Below, piece by piece: positions 23,712 to 35,319 of a stretch of 64,000 bases of DNA. The position numbers were made by a program, and so were the translations under genes. Within the stretch, counting starts at the first letter, position 1. Each line of letters starts with the position of its first letter. The DNA lies in contig JANQPP010000176.1 in assembly GCA_028289405.1 (NCBI GenBank), forward strand, positions 1-64,000, written 5' to 3'. This DNA comes from Pirellulales bacterium. GTDB lineage: Bacteria > Planctomycetota > Planctomycetia > Pirellulales > JANQPP01. Below the pieces are notes generated by a model. That model was not told the DNA's origin. It worked only from the letters and a program-made list of their open reading frames with translations, and ran no database searches.

Positions 23712-25682
23712 ATGTCGAAACAAGACGATCGTTCGATCTATCAGGTCCAGACGAAGGCTTCCGGTCCGGCAGGTGAGCTGCCGCTGACGGACGAAATGCT
23801 CCGCACATGGTCTAGTGGCGACCTGTTTGGGCTCACGCAAAATGCCGGCATGGGCTGGGATCCCGCGCAGATGCTCGGGCCACAATTCTTGCTGTTGAGT
23901 ACGCAGGGTGGATTGCGGTCACACGACGGCTCGCCCGTCGCCTTGGGGTATCATACGGGCCATTGGGAAGTCGGTTTGTTGGTGGAACAAGCCGCGCGGA
24001 TCCTGAAGGACTTAGGCAGCGTCCCCTTTGCCGGCTTCTGTTCCGATCCTTGCGATGGCCGCACTCAAGGCACGGTAGGCATGTTCGACAGCCTGCCGTA
24101 CCGCAACGACGCGGCGGTCGTATTGCGGCGCTTGATCCGTTCGTTGCCGCGACGGCAGGGCGTGTTGGGCGTGGCTACCTGTGACAAAGGCTTGCCAGCC
24201 ATGATGATGGCCTTGGCGGGGAGCGGCGACGTGCCCTGTGTGCTGGTGCCGGGAGGCGTCACGCTGCCCCCCGAATCGGGCGAGGACGCCGGCAAGATCC
24301 AAACCATCGGCGCGCGGTACGTGCATGGCGAAATCTCGCTGGAGGACGCGGCGGCGCTCGGTTGCCGCGCGTGCGCTTCTCCGGGCGGCGGTTGCCAATT
24401 TCTGGGAACCGCGGCGAGTGCCCAAGTCGTGGCCGAGGCATTGGGCATGGCCCTGCCCCATTCCGCCCTCGCCCCCAGCGGGCAGGCCATTTGGTTGGAC
24501 AATGCTCGGCGCAGCGCCCAGGCATTGTGGCAACTCCATGAGCGAGGTATCAAACTCAAGGACATTCTCACCGCAGGAGCATTTCATAACGCCATGGCGG
24601 TCCATGCGGCGGTCGGCGGTTCCACGAATTTGCTGCTTCACCTGTCCGCCATCGCCCATGCCGCGAAGGTTCAACGCCCCAGCGTGGAAGACTGGATCCG
24701 CATCAATCGGCGAATCCCCCGCTTCGTGGACGTGCTCCCCAACGGCCCGGTGGGGCATCCCACGATTCGCTTGTTTCTGGCGGGCGGAGTGCCGGAAGTC
24801 ATGCTGCACCTGCGAAATCGTGGCATGCTCGAGCTCGATGTCCTCACGGCTACCGGACGGACCTTAGGCGAGGAACTCCAAGCTTGGGAATCATCGGAAC
24901 GCCGACAGCGGCTGCGCGAACGGCTCCGCGAGCAGGACGGAGTGGACCCCGACGACGTGATCCTTTCTCCCGAGCGGGCCTCCCAGGAAGGGATGACCAG
25001 CACAGTCTGTTTTCCCCGAGGCAACCTGGCGCCCGAGGGCTCGGTGATTAAAAGCACGGCCATCGATCCCAGCGTGATCGATGCGGATGGCGTGTACCGC
25101 AAGGAAGGGCCAGCCCGTGTCTTTTACCGAGAGCGGGATGCCGTGGCGGCCATCAAAGGTCAGAGCGGGAAACCCATCCAAGCGGGGGACATCTTAATCT
25201 TGGCCGGACGCGGGCCAGCCGGAGCCGGCATGGAAGAGACGTATCAAGTCACCTCGGCTCTGCGTTATCTCCCTTGGGGAAAAGAGGTCACCGTCGTGAC
25301 CGATGCCCGGTTTTCCGGCGTGAGCACGGGCGCCTGCATCGGCCACGTCGCCCCCGAAGCGCTTGCCGGCGGCCCCTTGGGCAAGCTCAGGGACGGCGAC
25401 CGCATTCGCATCCTGATCGATCGGAACGGCCTGGAGGGGAGCGTCGATTTCGTCGGCGAAGCTGGTCAGGACCTCGGGCCGGAAGCAGCGGCTCAAGTGT
25501 TGGAAGAAAGGCCGGTGCCCCCGGAATTGAAGCCCGACGCCGCTCTGCCGGACGATACGCGTCTGTGGGCCGCGCTTCAGGCCGCCAGTGGCGGGACCTG
25601 GGAGGGCTGTGTCTACGATGTGGACCGGATTGTAAAAGTTCTCCAAGCAGGTCAGAAAGCTCTTTCCCGTTCGGCCGAGTGA
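23712..25682 (+). CDS. YjhG/YagF-family dehydratase (D-xylonate dehydratase type)
   Basis: The 656-residue product belongs to the IlvD/Edd superfamily, [Fe-S]-dependent dehydratases that convert aldonic acids to 2-keto-3-deoxy acids. It follows the YjhG/YagF subfamily from end to end: [12 protein letters not shown] at the start, [91 protein letters not shown], the [19 protein letters not shown]-terminal motif and [13 protein letters not shown]. Its length equals that of E. coli YjhG. The three cysteines usual for cluster binding are present. The start at 23712 is set by homology. No pentose-acid operon surrounds it, so its physiological substrate is open. Confidence 0.9.
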   Translation: MSKQDDRSIYQVQTKASGPAGELPLTDEMLRTWSSGDLFGLTQNAGMGWDPAQMLGPQFLLLSTQGGLRSHDGSPVALGYHTGHWEVGLLVEQAARILKDLGSVPFAGFCSDPCDGRTQGTVGMFDSLPYRNDAAVVLRRLIRSLPRRQGVLGVATCDKGLPAMMMALAGSGDVPCVLVPGGVTLPPESGEDAGKIQTIGARYVHGEISLEDAAALGCRACASPGGGCQFLGTAASAQVVAEALGMALPHSALAPSGQAIWLDNARRSAQALWQLHERGIKLKDILTAGAFHNAMAVHAAVGGSTNLLLHLSAIAHAAKVQRPSVEDWIRINRRIPRFVDVLPNGPVGHPTIRLFLAGGVPEVMLHLRNRGMLELDVLTATGRTLGEELQAWESSERRQRLRERLREQDGVDPDDVILSPERASQEGMTSTVCFPRGNLAPEGSVIKSTAIDPSVIDADGVYRKEGPARVFYRERDAVAAIKGQSGKPIQAGDILILAGRGPAGAGMEETYQVTSALRYLPWGKEVTVVTDARFSGVSTGACIGHVAPEALAGGPLGKLRDGDRIRILIDRNGLEGSVDFVGEAGQDLGPEAAAQVLEERPVPPELKPDAALPDDTRLWAALQAASGGTWEGCVYDVDRIVKVLQAGQKALSRSAE

Positions 25683-25985
25683 CTGACTGCTCCCGAGGAG
25701 CTCGTTCGGCCCCCGGCGTGGGCGCGCTGCTCAATCCACTCCTGCCATATTGGCAGCGAATTTTGCCGTACCCCATCTGGCATGCTGCCAACCCACTTCA
25801 AAGTGTGCCTTTCATAGCCAAAAAGGCGTCGTTTTCTCTCACCTCGTGCGAATGGCGCGCTTGTTGCATTTGTTAACTAACGTGTGCACACGCGTGCAGT
25901 TTTGGCAGTTTCTGGGCTGCGGTCGGTTTCCGTGGCCCCTGGTTATATCCGGTAGAAAAACGGACCGATTGGGAGACGAAAAACG
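25683..25985. other. groES upstream region
   Basis: Besides the nested inverted repeats there is a 12-bp perfect palindrome CGTGTGCACACG at 25881-25892, about 95 bases upstream of the groES ATG, a plausible repressor site. No CIRCE element (TTAGCACTC-N9-GAGTGCTAA) is present, so HrcA control of this copy is unlikely. Confidence 0.45.
25742..25791. repeat. Nested inverted repeats upstream of groES
   Basis: CTGCCA-TAT-TGGCAG (25742-25756) is a perfect hairpin, and TTGGCAGC (25750-25757) also pairs with GCTGCCAA (25784-25791), so two mutually exclusive folds exist. It begins 60 bases after the dehydratase stop. It could terminate that transcript or regulate groES; there is no T-run. Confidence 0.5.
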
Positions 25986-26318
25986 ATGGCGACCGCGACC
26001 AAGAGCAAGAAAAAGGGTTCCAGTTCGATCAAATTGCAGCCGCTGGGGGACCGCGTGGTGGTCCAGCGCGAGGAGTCCGAGGAGACGACCGCCGGCGGCA
26101 TCGTCCTGCCCGACTCCGCCAAGGACAAACCCTCGAGGGGCACCATCGTCAGCGTCGGCAACGGCAAGCTGCTGGACGACGGCACCCGTGGCCAGTTGCA
26201 GGTTTCGGTCGGAGACCGCGTGCTGTTCACCTCGTACGCTCCCGAAGCGATCAAGATCGGCGACGAGGAACTGTTGCTGATGCGTGAAGATGACATTCTC
26301 GCCGTGATCGAGGACTGA
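25986..26318 (+). CDS. groS: Co-chaperonin GroES
   Basis: GroES caps the GroEL cage as a heptamer. 110 residues: a basic N-terminal extension of about 14 residues (KSKKKGSSS), then IKLQPLGDRVVVQREESEETTAGGIVLPDSAKDKP with the mobile loop between Glu-Thr-Thr and the GGIVLP, followed by GTIVSVGNGKLLDDG and the C-terminal GDRVLFTSYAPEAIKIGDEELLLMREDDILAVIE. It sits 128 bases upstream of groL on the same strand, the usual operon. Confidence 0.95.
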   Translation: MATATKSKKKGSSSIKLQPLGDRVVVQREESEETTAGGIVLPDSAKDKPSRGTIVSVGNGKLLDDGTRGQLQVSVGDRVLFTSYAPEAIKIGDEELLLMREDDILAVIED

Positions 26319-26446
26319 CCACGTTGCCCTCCGGCGTGGTATGCCCACGGCTATGGTCCCACGCCTTGCCTCGAAAATCGGTTCGGCGGTAGCCGACCCC
26401 AGAATCGAACATTGATCTCATAACTCTCGGAAGGAGTGGAAAATCC

Positions 26447-28072
<1,626 letters not shown>

Positions 28073-28118
28073 TCCTGCCGCCGGGCATAAGACCCGTCAC
28101 TTTTTTGAAACCCCAACG

Positions 28119-28154
28119 CCGCCGGGCGCCTTTCGAGGTCCCGGCGGTTTTTTT
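28119..28154 (+). terminator. Rho-independent terminator of groES-groEL
   Basis: CCGCCGGG (28119-28126) pairs with CCCGGCGG (28140-28147) around 13 bases, followed by seven Ts. It lies 46 bases after the groL stop. Confidence 0.92.
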
Positions 28155-28377
28155 GTTTCCCCAATGGGCTTGCTGCTCAACCTTCCGCCGAACGTTTTTC
28201 CGCAAAACCGTTCGGCGTGTCGTGCAGCTAATGGTCGCTCGAACAAAGCGACGAACGCACCTGATCCGTGACCACCGAAAAAACCGGCAAAATGTCAAGA
28301 AAATTCTAGGCGGATTCATGATTGAGGAGTAGATTGACCTCCAGGGCAATTGTCTTGTACGTATGGGAGGTCATGCC

Positions 28378-29454
28378 ATGTCGTCTCGACGCGCGTTTAC
28401 ACTGGTGGAATTGTTGGTCGTGGTCGGTATCGTGGGAGGACTGGTCGCTTTGCTTTTGCCCGCGGTCCAGGCCGCCCGGGAATCGGCGCGGCGGACGCAT
28501 TGCCGAAATAATCTCAAACAAATCGCGCTGGGAGTCCTGAATTATCATTCGACATTCAAAGCATTCCCTCCCGCTGAGACCGCGTCCGCCGGAATCAATG
28601 GAGAGAATCCACCGCAAACCGCCTCCGACGAGCATTGTCCTTCGCGGATCGAACTTCAAAATCGCCCGATGTACGCCAATTGGCTGATGCTCACGCTCCC
28701 CTTCATGGAGCACCAGGCCCTATTCGACGCATTCGAGCTCAGCGAGCCGTTTAATTCGGGTAGGGAGAACGAAGAGGCCCGGGGTACCAATTTGGCGATC
28801 GCCTTGTGCCCCTCCGATCGAGGACATAACGTCAAATACGCCGGGCGGGGTGGAAACTGGGCCCGAGGCAATTACGCGGCCAACGCCGGCAATGGCCCGC
28901 TGGGGCGCGTGGGACGGATCATGCTCACCGGCCAAGGGTGGATCGACGACCTCCGCCGGGGGGTCATGGGCCCCAATGTCTCGACGAGCGAAGAGGACAT
29001 CACCGATGGCGTGAGCAATACGCTGATGATCGCGGAAGTCCGCGTGGGCGTGAATGCCCAAGACATCCGGGGTACTTGGGCCATGTCGGACGCGGGAGCG
29101 AGCGCGCTGTATTGGCATGGCTGGGACGAGGGGGCCGTGGAATCGGCGAATGGCCCTAACAACCCTAGCCGTTTTTCGGATCAAATCTCCGGTTGCCGCG
29201 ACATCTATCAATCGCGGAATTCCGCCATCACGGTCGATTCTCTCTTACGGCAAGGCATGTCCTGCCGTGAAGAAACAGCCGTGGGTGGCAGAGCGGGCAG
29301 CCGCAGCCAGCATTCGGGAGGAGTCATGTCGGCCTACGCGGATGGCAGCGTCCACTTTGTCAGCGACCAGATCGAAACCCGCGATACGTGTTGCAGTGCC
29401 TGGGATCGGCTGATCCTTTCCGCCGATGGCCATGTGGCGAGCGGCGCGCCGTAA
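28378..29454 (+). CDS. DUF1559 pseudopilin-type protein
   Basis: 358 residues. Prepilin-like signal RRAFTLVELLVVVGIVGGLVALLLPAV, then QAARESARRTHCRNNLKQIALGVLNYHS, the classic DUF1559 entry. The middle has MYANWLMLTLPFMEHQALFDAFELSEPFNS, LCPSDRG and a YAANAGNG segment; DGVSNTLMIAEVR and the C-terminal QHSGGVMSAYADGSVHFVSD motif complete the family. The ATG at 28378 was chosen over the ATG at 28363 because GGGAGG (28365-28370) is 7 bases before it. A single gene, with groEL's terminator upstream. Function unknown; the domain is thought to be envelope- or secretion-linked. Confidence 0.85.
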   Translation: MSSRRAFTLVELLVVVGIVGGLVALLLPAVQAARESARRTHCRNNLKQIALGVLNYHSTFKAFPPAETASAGINGENPPQTASDEHCPSRIELQNRPMYANWLMLTLPFMEHQALFDAFELSEPFNSGRENEEARGTNLAIALCPSDRGHNVKYAGRGGNWARGNYAANAGNGPLGRVGRIMLTGQGWIDDLRRGVMGPNVSTSEEDITDGVSNTLMIAEVRVGVNAQDIRGTWAMSDAGASALYWHGWDEGAVESANGPNNPSRFSDQISGCRDIYQSRNSAITVDSLLRQGMSCREETAVGGRAGSRSQHSGGVMSAYADGSVHFVSDQIETRDTCCSAWDRLILSADGHVASGAP

Positions 29455-29579
29455 CCAAATCGTGGATCTGCCGACATTACCCAAGCATGAATCCTGGATG
29501 AGGTGGCTCTTGGCCCGGAAGCCATTTAGCTCGAAGTCAAGAGTCGCCTCGTGAACAGCGGGACGTGCTCAGCTATCAC

Positions 29580-30749
29580 TTACGGGATCGCGAACACCAA
29601 TCCCGTGACCACGCCCGCTTGCAGCAAGCCGCCACGAATGCTAAGCGGCACGGGAGGCACGAGGTAGGGCGCGCAGTTGCCGGGCCGATAGTAGCCCAGG
29701 GAATAGACACACTCGTAAGGCGGTTCGAGCCCCATTTTGTAGGGCAGCACGGGAACACTGGCGAAGAAGTGCGCCGCCGCGATGGCGGGATGCACGAAGG
29801 GGACCGTATGTCCGTAGCGTTCCACGCGCGGCTGTTCGAAGTAGAGCGGCTTGTGGCACAGCCCAGAAGCTTTCCACTCGAAATTCGTGAGCGCGAACTG
29901 GCGGGGAGTAAACGGATCGTCTCTCAACTCACAGGTGCAAGGATAGTCACGGCCTTCCATGCCCGTCAGGGTAATATCCAGATCGATGTCGGCGAGCCGT
30001 TTTTGTTTCAGCTCGTCCAATTCGAGTCGACAGGCGTATTTTTCTTTTTCGCAGTCCGTCTCGGCCACGCCGATCCCAGCCAAGGAATCCACGTCGAATT
30101 CGTTGGGAGTCGTCTGATCCGCCGGCAGAGATTCCGCTTGAGAGTCATCGCCCACTTGCTGGCGGTTTCGGGCCGCGTAGCGTGCGATGGGTAACCCCGC
30201 GTCGGGAACCGGCTGAGGGAGTTCCGAGGCGGAGTCGGTTTCTTCATCCCACTCCGCTGACGAAAACCGACCGTTCTCCTCGAAACCCTCGGGGGGCGGG
30301 CCGAGCGCGTCCTCGAACTGCACGGTGACCACGCCGCTGCTCGGGCGTTGCTGCGTCGACCGCGGCTTCACCGCCAAACGCCGGGGTCCTTCCGCGACAG
30401 CACGGCGCCGACGATCTTCACGCGGTTCCGTTTTCGAAGCCGTTTTTCGGCGTCCGTTCAGCGTGCGGCTGGCCCGCCACTGGAGTTGGGAACTCGTGGC
30501 AGCAAAAGATTCCGCTGACACGCGCCGAAAGGCGGTTTTGCTTGTCGCGACGGTCCCCTGTGGTTGGGCTGGCAAGCGGCGATGTTGCGTCCATTGAGCC
30601 GCGCTCAATCTCCGAGGTTCGCTCGCCACGCCAACCAGCGTGGAAAAGGCCAGCATCAGCCCCAACAATCCGACCAGCGCGCCGCGCGTACTGATAGTGA
30701 AGGCCACTCCCCATGGAAGCGGAGAGCTCCCTGCCGCACGGGGGGCCAT
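29580..30749 (-). CDS. Hypothetical protein downstream of guaB
   Basis: 389 residues. A hydrophobic segment at about residues 20-42 (ALVGLLGLMLAFSTLVGVAS) suggests a signal anchor. A basic, Arg/Ser-rich low-complexity stretch follows (about 50-140), then an acidic region, and a conserved-looking C-terminal domain of about 150 residues with Cys pairs (DYPCTCELRDD) and PFVHPAIAAAHFFASVPVLPYKMGLEPPYECVYSLGYYRPGNCAPYL. I recall similar C-termini only from planctomycetes, without known function. The ATG at 30749 lies one base after the guaB stop codon, so the two genes are probably translationally coupled. Confidence 0.62.
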   Translation of the reverse strand: MAPRAAGSSPLPWGVAFTISTRGALVGLLGLMLAFSTLVGVASEPRRLSAAQWTQHRRLPAQPQGTVATSKTAFRRVSAESFAATSSQLQWRASRTLNGRRKTASKTEPREDRRRRAVAEGPRRLAVKPRSTQQRPSSGVVTVQFEDALGPPPEGFEENGRFSSAEWDEETDSASELPQPVPDAGLPIARYAARNRQQVGDDSQAESLPADQTTPNEFDVDSLAGIGVAETDCEKEKYACRLELDELKQKRLADIDLDITLTGMEGRDYPCTCELRDDPFTPRQFALTNFEWKASGLCHKPLYFEQPRVERYGHTVPFVHPAIAAAHFFASVPVLPYKMGLEPPYECVYSLGYYRPGNCAPYLVPPVPLSIRGGLLQAGVVTGLVFAIP

Positions 30750-30750
30750 A

Positions 30751-32229
30751 TCAACCCGCGTCCGCGCCGTATTCCGTGGTGTAGTTGGGCGATTCTTGGG
30801 TGATAGAAATGTCATGAGGGTGACTCTCCCTGACACCGGCTGGTGACACCTGAATGAACCTGGCTTCCGTACGCAGTTGTTCGATCGTGGCCGTGCCGCA
30901 GTACCCCATCCCGGCTTTCAAACCGCCGACAAGTTGGTACACGAATGGCCCCAGCGGCCCTCGAAAAGGGACTCGCCCTTCCACTCCCTCTGGCACAAGT
31001 TTCTGCGGATCCCGCCGCGCTTCGGCCTGGCGGTAGCGTTCACTGGATCCTTTCACCATCGCGCCCAAGGAGCCCATGCCTCGATAGGATTTGAATGTCC
31101 GTCCTTGGTACAAAATGGTCTCTCCGGGGCTTTCCGCGAGCCCGGCGAACAGCCCGCCCACCATGACGCAGCTTGCGCCCGCCGCGATGGCCTTGGTAAT
31201 GTCTCCCGAATAGCGAATTCCTCCATCCGCGATCAGTGGCAGCCCCGCCGCATTGGTCTCCTGGGAAACTTCATGAATGGCGGTCACTTGCGGCACGCCC
31301 ACTCCCGAAATAATCCGCGTGGTGCAAATCGAGCCGGGGCCAATGCCGACCTTCACGGCATCCGCGCCAGCATCGATCAGGGCTTTGGCTCCTTCCCGCG
31401 TCGCTACGTTGCCCGCCACGACTTCAATGTCCCATCTCTTCTTGATTTCCCGGACCGTCTCCAGCACGTTTTTAGTATGCCCATGAGCACTATCCACGAT
31501 CAGGACATCCACATCCTTGCTAATCAGGTCGGCCGCCCGGTCGTAGTCGAAAACTCCCACCGCCGCTCCCACGCGGAGCCTGCCTTTGGCGTCTCGGCAG
31601 GCATCCGGGAACCGTTTGAGCATGTCGATATCTTTGATCGTAATAAGTCCCGTCAGACAGTAATTTTCGTCAACCAGCAAAAGTTTCTCGACCTTTTTTG
31701 CCATCAAAATCTTCTCAGCCTCTTCGAGCGTTACAGTCCCCGTGGCCGTTACCAGATTTTCACGGGTCATCACCTCGGAGATTTGCAGGTCGTTCGTTTC
31801 CAGGAAGCGCAGGTCGCGCTTGGTAATAATGCCTTTGAGTTTTTGCCCAGCATCCGTCACGGGCACTCCGGACACGTTATGCTGGTCCATGATGCTGCGT
31901 GCCGTCGCCACGGTCGCTTCGGGAGGCAGGGTCACGGGATCGGTGATGATGCCGTTGGCGCTGCGCTTTACCTTGTCCACCTCTTTTGTCTGGTTTTCCA
32001 GGGAGAGGTTTTTATGGATCACCCCCACTCCCCCGAACTGGGCGAGCGCGATAGCTAGCTCGCTTTCGGTAACGGTATCCATGGGGGAGCTCACAATGGG
32101 GATTTTGAGGGAGATGCGCCGCGTCAGTTGCGTGGACACGTCGATGCTGGCGGGCAGGACATCGCTAAACCGTGGCTCCAGCAAAACGTCGTCAAAAGTA
32201 ATGCCGGTATAAGCGATCTTCTCACGCAT
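30751..32229 (-). CDS. guaB: IMP dehydrogenase
   Basis: GuaB oxidises IMP to XMP, the committed step of GMP synthesis. The 492-residue protein opens with [17 protein letters not shown], contains two CBS domains (about 95-215: [31 protein letters not shown]), the NAD-site strands, and the active-site loop [17 protein letters not shown] with its catalytic cysteine. [18 protein letters not shown] and the flap [10 protein letters not shown] are also present. The start at 32229 fits the family N-terminus; ATGs at 32244 and 32259 are in frame. The coupled downstream gene has no known role in purine metabolism. Confidence 0.95.
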   Translation of the reverse strand: MREKIAYTGITFDDVLLEPRFSDVLPASIDVSTQLTRRISLKIPIVSSPMDTVTESELAIALAQFGGVGVIHKNLSLENQTKEVDKVKRSANGIITDPVTLPPEATVATARSIMDQHNVSGVPVTDAGQKLKGIITKRDLRFLETNDLQISEVMTRENLVTATGTVTLEEAEKILMAKKVEKLLLVDENYCLTGLITIKDIDMLKRFPDACRDAKGRLRVGAAVGVFDYDRAADLISKDVDVLIVDSAHGHTKNVLETVREIKKRWDIEVVAGNVATREGAKALIDAGADAVKVGIGPGSICTTRIISGVGVPQVTAIHEVSQETNAAGLPLIADGGIRYSGDITKAIAAGASCVMVGGLFAGLAESPGETILYQGRTFKSYRGMGSLGAMVKGSSERYRQAEARRDPQKLVPEGVEGRVPFRGPLGPFVYQLVGGLKAGMGYCGTATIEQLRTEARFIQVSPAGVRESHPHDISITQESPNYTTEYGADAG

Positions 32230-32610
32230 AAGACTTTTTCCCATTTTCCGAGTTGCCATCGAGGAACCTGGCATTATGAAAGATGCCTCTCCAATTCACA
32301 ACGTAACGCATCCGGCGCGGCGTGTGTACTTGCGGACGGAACGATATCGACGGCAGAAGATTTTCTGGCGTCTATCCGCCATGAAACACGACTGGACCAC
32401 GCAACGCGGTTTGACCAAACATGTAAATGCCCAGTGCGGTGAGAGCGAACAACGATCCTAAATTCGCCGAAAAAGACTGGTTGGCATCACGCCTGGCATG
32501 CGTGGCAGAGCAGAAATGGAGCAAGGCTTCAGTGCACCGGAATGGAACGTCGAAGCGACTCCGGACCATTCTAGCTGCCGCGGTGGCGGACACCGCTGTA
32601 GCGGGCACGC
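32230..32610. other. Intergenic stretch between guaB and the adenylate-kinase-like gene
   Basis: About 380 bases holding the guaB promoter. At 32367-32420 there is a loose match to the structured repeat (GGCGTCTATCCGCCATGAAAC), but its second half and pairing are not conserved, so it is not called as a copy. Nothing else is recognised. Confidence 0.4.
32273..32301 (-). promoter_or_regulatory. guaB promoter
   Basis: TTGTGA (32301-32296), exactly 17 bases, CATAAT (32278-32273) on the minus strand. The predicted start near 32266 leaves about 37 nt of leader to the ATG at 32229 and rules out the in-frame start further upstream. Confidence 0.65.
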
Positions 32611-33825
32611 TTAACCACTTCCACGCCGAATTTCGGAGCCGGCGAACTGGATTTGGAATCGATAGATTTTCTTGGTCGAACAGAGAATCTGTCCGGTCTT
32701 CAGATCGACGCTCTCCGGTATTTGATCGCGGTTCACGTTGACCACGGCCCGATATCCTCGATCAGCGAAGATGTCGATGACCATCGCCAATGCCAGTGGG
32801 TCGTCAAACACGGCATTCTCGGAATTCACAATTGCTCGGCCGGGAATTGCGTGCCGTGAGATAATCGGCATGAACCGATCTGAAATCTCGCGGATGACTT
32901 CGTGGAACAATGCGCGATTCTCCAGTTCGTAGCTGTCCATCCGTCTGACGAGTTCCTGGCGTGCGTGCATGACAAGTTCGCTCGCCAGCTGCAGGCGCTT
33001 GACCGCATCGTAAGTTTGCGGATCCAGTTCTAATGACGATTGATAATCAAGTTCCTTGCGGATGTTTCGCTCAACGGTCTCAATACTTCCCTGCGCGTTG
33101 ACAAAATGATAATGGTAGATCTTCTTGAGGGACTGCAAGGCTTCCCACGTCTGTTCTTTGAAAACGCGGTAGCGATGGCTGGCTGCTTCGGGGTCCCGGT
33201 CGGTTTCCCGTATTTCGTGAGGTTCGGCACCGTCTTCCGCGACGGCGCGCGCATTCCACTCAGCTAGATCGCGGCCGCGTTTCAGTTGACGCTCCACGCT
33301 CGTTTTCTCATCGACGAATAGCACCATCGCATGAATCGTTGGCTTGCGAAAATTAATCGCCAGCGGCGTGTCGTGGTACTCGCGGTAGAGTTGGTTCATC
33401 TTGCTAACGAGAAGCTTAAGGCACTCGACCTGAACACGCGTGCGTGGAAAACCGTCGAGTACACAGCCGTCCCGATATTGCGGTTCGAGCAGTTTTCGGA
33501 AGACGAGGCCAACTACCTCGCGATCCCCCACCATTCCGCCGGCCTGCTTGACGCGCTGTGCCTCCGGAGTGTTCAGCAAAGAGCTCACCACGATCGGCGA
33601 GCACGTCAGGCCGCGAGCCTTCATGATGAACTCAGTATTGGTTCCCTTACCGGCCCCGGGTGCACCACCGAGCAGGATGAGTTCCTTTGAGAACCTTAGG
33701 TTTTCGTGTCCATAGTCAGATTCCAGGTCATTCCAGACATTCGTGAAGATAACCTGCGCATCTTTCACTTCGAGACTCTCGACTGACTCGGGAGTGATCT
33801 GTGCTTCGCTCTTTCTGTGTTCCAT
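32611..33825 (-). CDS. Nucleoside monophosphate kinase (adenylate-kinase-like) with extra C-terminal domain
   Basis: 404 residues, about twice the size of ordinary adenylate kinase. The N-terminal half carries the P-loop GGAPGAGKGTNTEFI, the NMP-binding helix (SSLLNTPEAQRVKQAG and VGDREVVGLVFRKLL), the DGFPRTRVQVECL motif and the VLFVDEKTSVERQLKRGRDL lid entry. The lid itself is reduced to an acidic, charged loop. Residues 215-400 form a separate domain with a long helical stretch and a YRAVVNVNRDQIP strand region of unknown function. GTG at 33834 is an alternative start; ATG at 33825 has AGGTG before it. No partner genes adjoin it. Confidence 0.82.
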   Translation of the reverse strand: MEHRKSEAQITPESVESLEVKDAQVIFTNVWNDLESDYGHENLRFSKELILLGGAPGAGKGTNTEFIMKARGLTCSPIVVSSLLNTPEAQRVKQAGGMVGDREVVGLVFRKLLEPQYRDGCVLDGFPRTRVQVECLKLLVSKMNQLYREYHDTPLAINFRKPTIHAMVLFVDEKTSVERQLKRGRDLAEWNARAVAEDGAEPHEIRETDRDPEAASHRYRVFKEQTWEALQSLKKIYHYHFVNAQGSIETVERNIRKELDYQSSLELDPQTYDAVKRLQLASELVMHARQELVRRMDSYELENRALFHEVIREISDRFMPIISRHAIPGRAIVNSENAVFDDPLALAMVIDIFADRGYRAVVNVNRDQIPESVDLKTGQILCSTKKIYRFQIQFAGSEIRRGSG

Positions 33826-34218
33826 TGTGAGCACCTAATCGATTGTAAATGATTGTGTGAACCTTCGGCTTCACCTCAGACAGTCGCTCGCGGGGTCAAG
33901 CAAGCCCGAATGGTCGAAGAGCCAAGTGGCAACGAATGCAGCCAAAAGCTACTCCATGCGCTTGACTTCCCACTCCTTCAGACAACAGTGGACACTTGCG
34001 ACTTTTCGATAGCGATATCCTACCGATTGCCTAGCAGAGACGACACCTCCGCAGTTAAGCGGAGACGCCGTCCCGTGCTGCTGTCACGGCTGAGAAAATC
34101 TTCGGCGACAGCGCGGGTGCACTCCTTCGAATTCGTGGGCGAGTGCGTCGAACGCCGGTGTCTGAGGCAGCGACTTGATCGCCTTGAAGGCGAGTTCACG
34201 CGATGCACGCTTCACCAG
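33826..34218. other. Non-coding stretch downstream of the broken DUF1559 gene
   Basis: About 390 bases. Frames on both strands exist but none resembles a known family or has a supporting ribosome-binding site. I see no hairpin or repeat of note. Confidence 0.35.
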
Positions 34219-35157
34219 CTAGAAGTCCTTGCCGGTGAGGACGTAGCCCTTGTTAGGCATCTCGGATTGCGCTGCATCGGGCGTCATTAGCTGCTGGTAG
34301 ACCAAATAGTCGATGGTCTCGGCCAGAAACACTGTTTTTCCACTCGCGAACCCGGCATTGACGCCTCCCTGATGAAAGCTAGAAGGCCGGGCGAGAATGG
34401 CCCGCTCGTTGGGCTTCTCAGGCAACGGCAAATCGCGACCCTGGTTGATCCGTGCCCCGAAAGGCAGTGGTTTCTCCGCAGTGTCGATTGCTAACCAAGT
34501 GAACACAGGGTTCCACTTCTGATCTGCTTCCATCGCCAATCTCTGTTTGTCAATTTTTCTAGCCGATTTTTCGCCGTCAAACCCGCTCCAGCCGACCTCG
34601 TCGTACTGGGTAGCCTGGACGTTTTCACTCAGGATCAGCGTGTTGTCCAAACCATCGTGAAAATCCGCATTGGTGACTCGGCGATGCGGTTCGGCAATCA
34701 GATTCAGGAACGGACCGTTCCCTGATTGGTCCGCGAGTCAGCCGCCCTTGACGCCGTGATTTGCGACGAATGACGTATCCGTTTTGCCTTCATCGATCGT
34801 GGAATCGCTGGGGCAGTGGAACTCCACAAGCGGGATGTCGGGCTGCTCGCCGGCTTGATATTTGTCAAACAGATTTTGCTGTTCCAACTCCGGGAGTAGC
34901 TGCACCGACCACGTTACATAGATCGGGTAAATTGCCGTGTCGTTTTGCAGCGTCGTGAATGCTCCGGGGTAGAACCCGGTCCGCTCGACATGTTGTTGTG
35001 TCGCCAGCACCTGTTGCCTGAGCCGATTGGCACAGGTTACCCGCCGCGCGGACTCGCGTGCCGACTGGATCGCCGGCAACAGCAACGCCACCAGCACTCC
35101 GATAACGAAGATCACTACGAGCAGTTCAACGAGCGTAAAACCACGTGTGCGTCGCAT
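34219..35157 (-). pseudogene. DUF1559 pseudopilin-type gene with an in-frame TGA
   Basis: One continuous frame of 313 codons reads as a full DUF1559 protein except for a TGA at codon 140 (34740-34738). Before it: RGFTLVELLVVIFVIGVLVALLLPAIQSARESARR, the family N-terminus, and FHCPSDS. After it, in the same frame: DGLDNTLILSENVQATQYDE, SSFHQGGVNAGFASGKTVFLAETIDYLVYQQLMTPD and a final YVLTGKDF, the typical planctomycete C-terminus. A single base change explains the break, so this is a recent nonsense mutation or a sequencing error. GGGGAG precedes the ATG. The stop lies in a variable loop (NHGVKGG-stop-LADQ) with no cysteine expected, so selenocysteine is unlikely. Confidence 0.82.
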
Positions 35158-35319
35158 AACATTCTCCCCTTGACCTGACCCGTTGCAGAAGGAAAGACCG
35201 TTAAAGTACTCCAGCCATTGATGACGGAGCCAACATAAACCATATCGTCATTCTGGCAGTTTCGCAACCTGCGCTCTACTCCAGGATGCTGATGGTGGAC
35301 CTAAGCACAGAGGTCGCCT

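Noticed and set aside
25683-25985. CIRCE/HrcA operator before groES
   Set aside because: No TTAGCACTC inverted repeat is present; only unrelated palindromes.
32340-32420. Fourth copy of the structured repeat
   Set aside because: Only the first ~20 bases resemble the element (TCTATC, GCC, TGAAAC); the stems and the T-rich block are not conserved.
34738-34740. Selenocysteine codon
   Set aside because: The TGA lies in a variable loop where the family has no cysteine, and no SECIS-like hairpin follows it.
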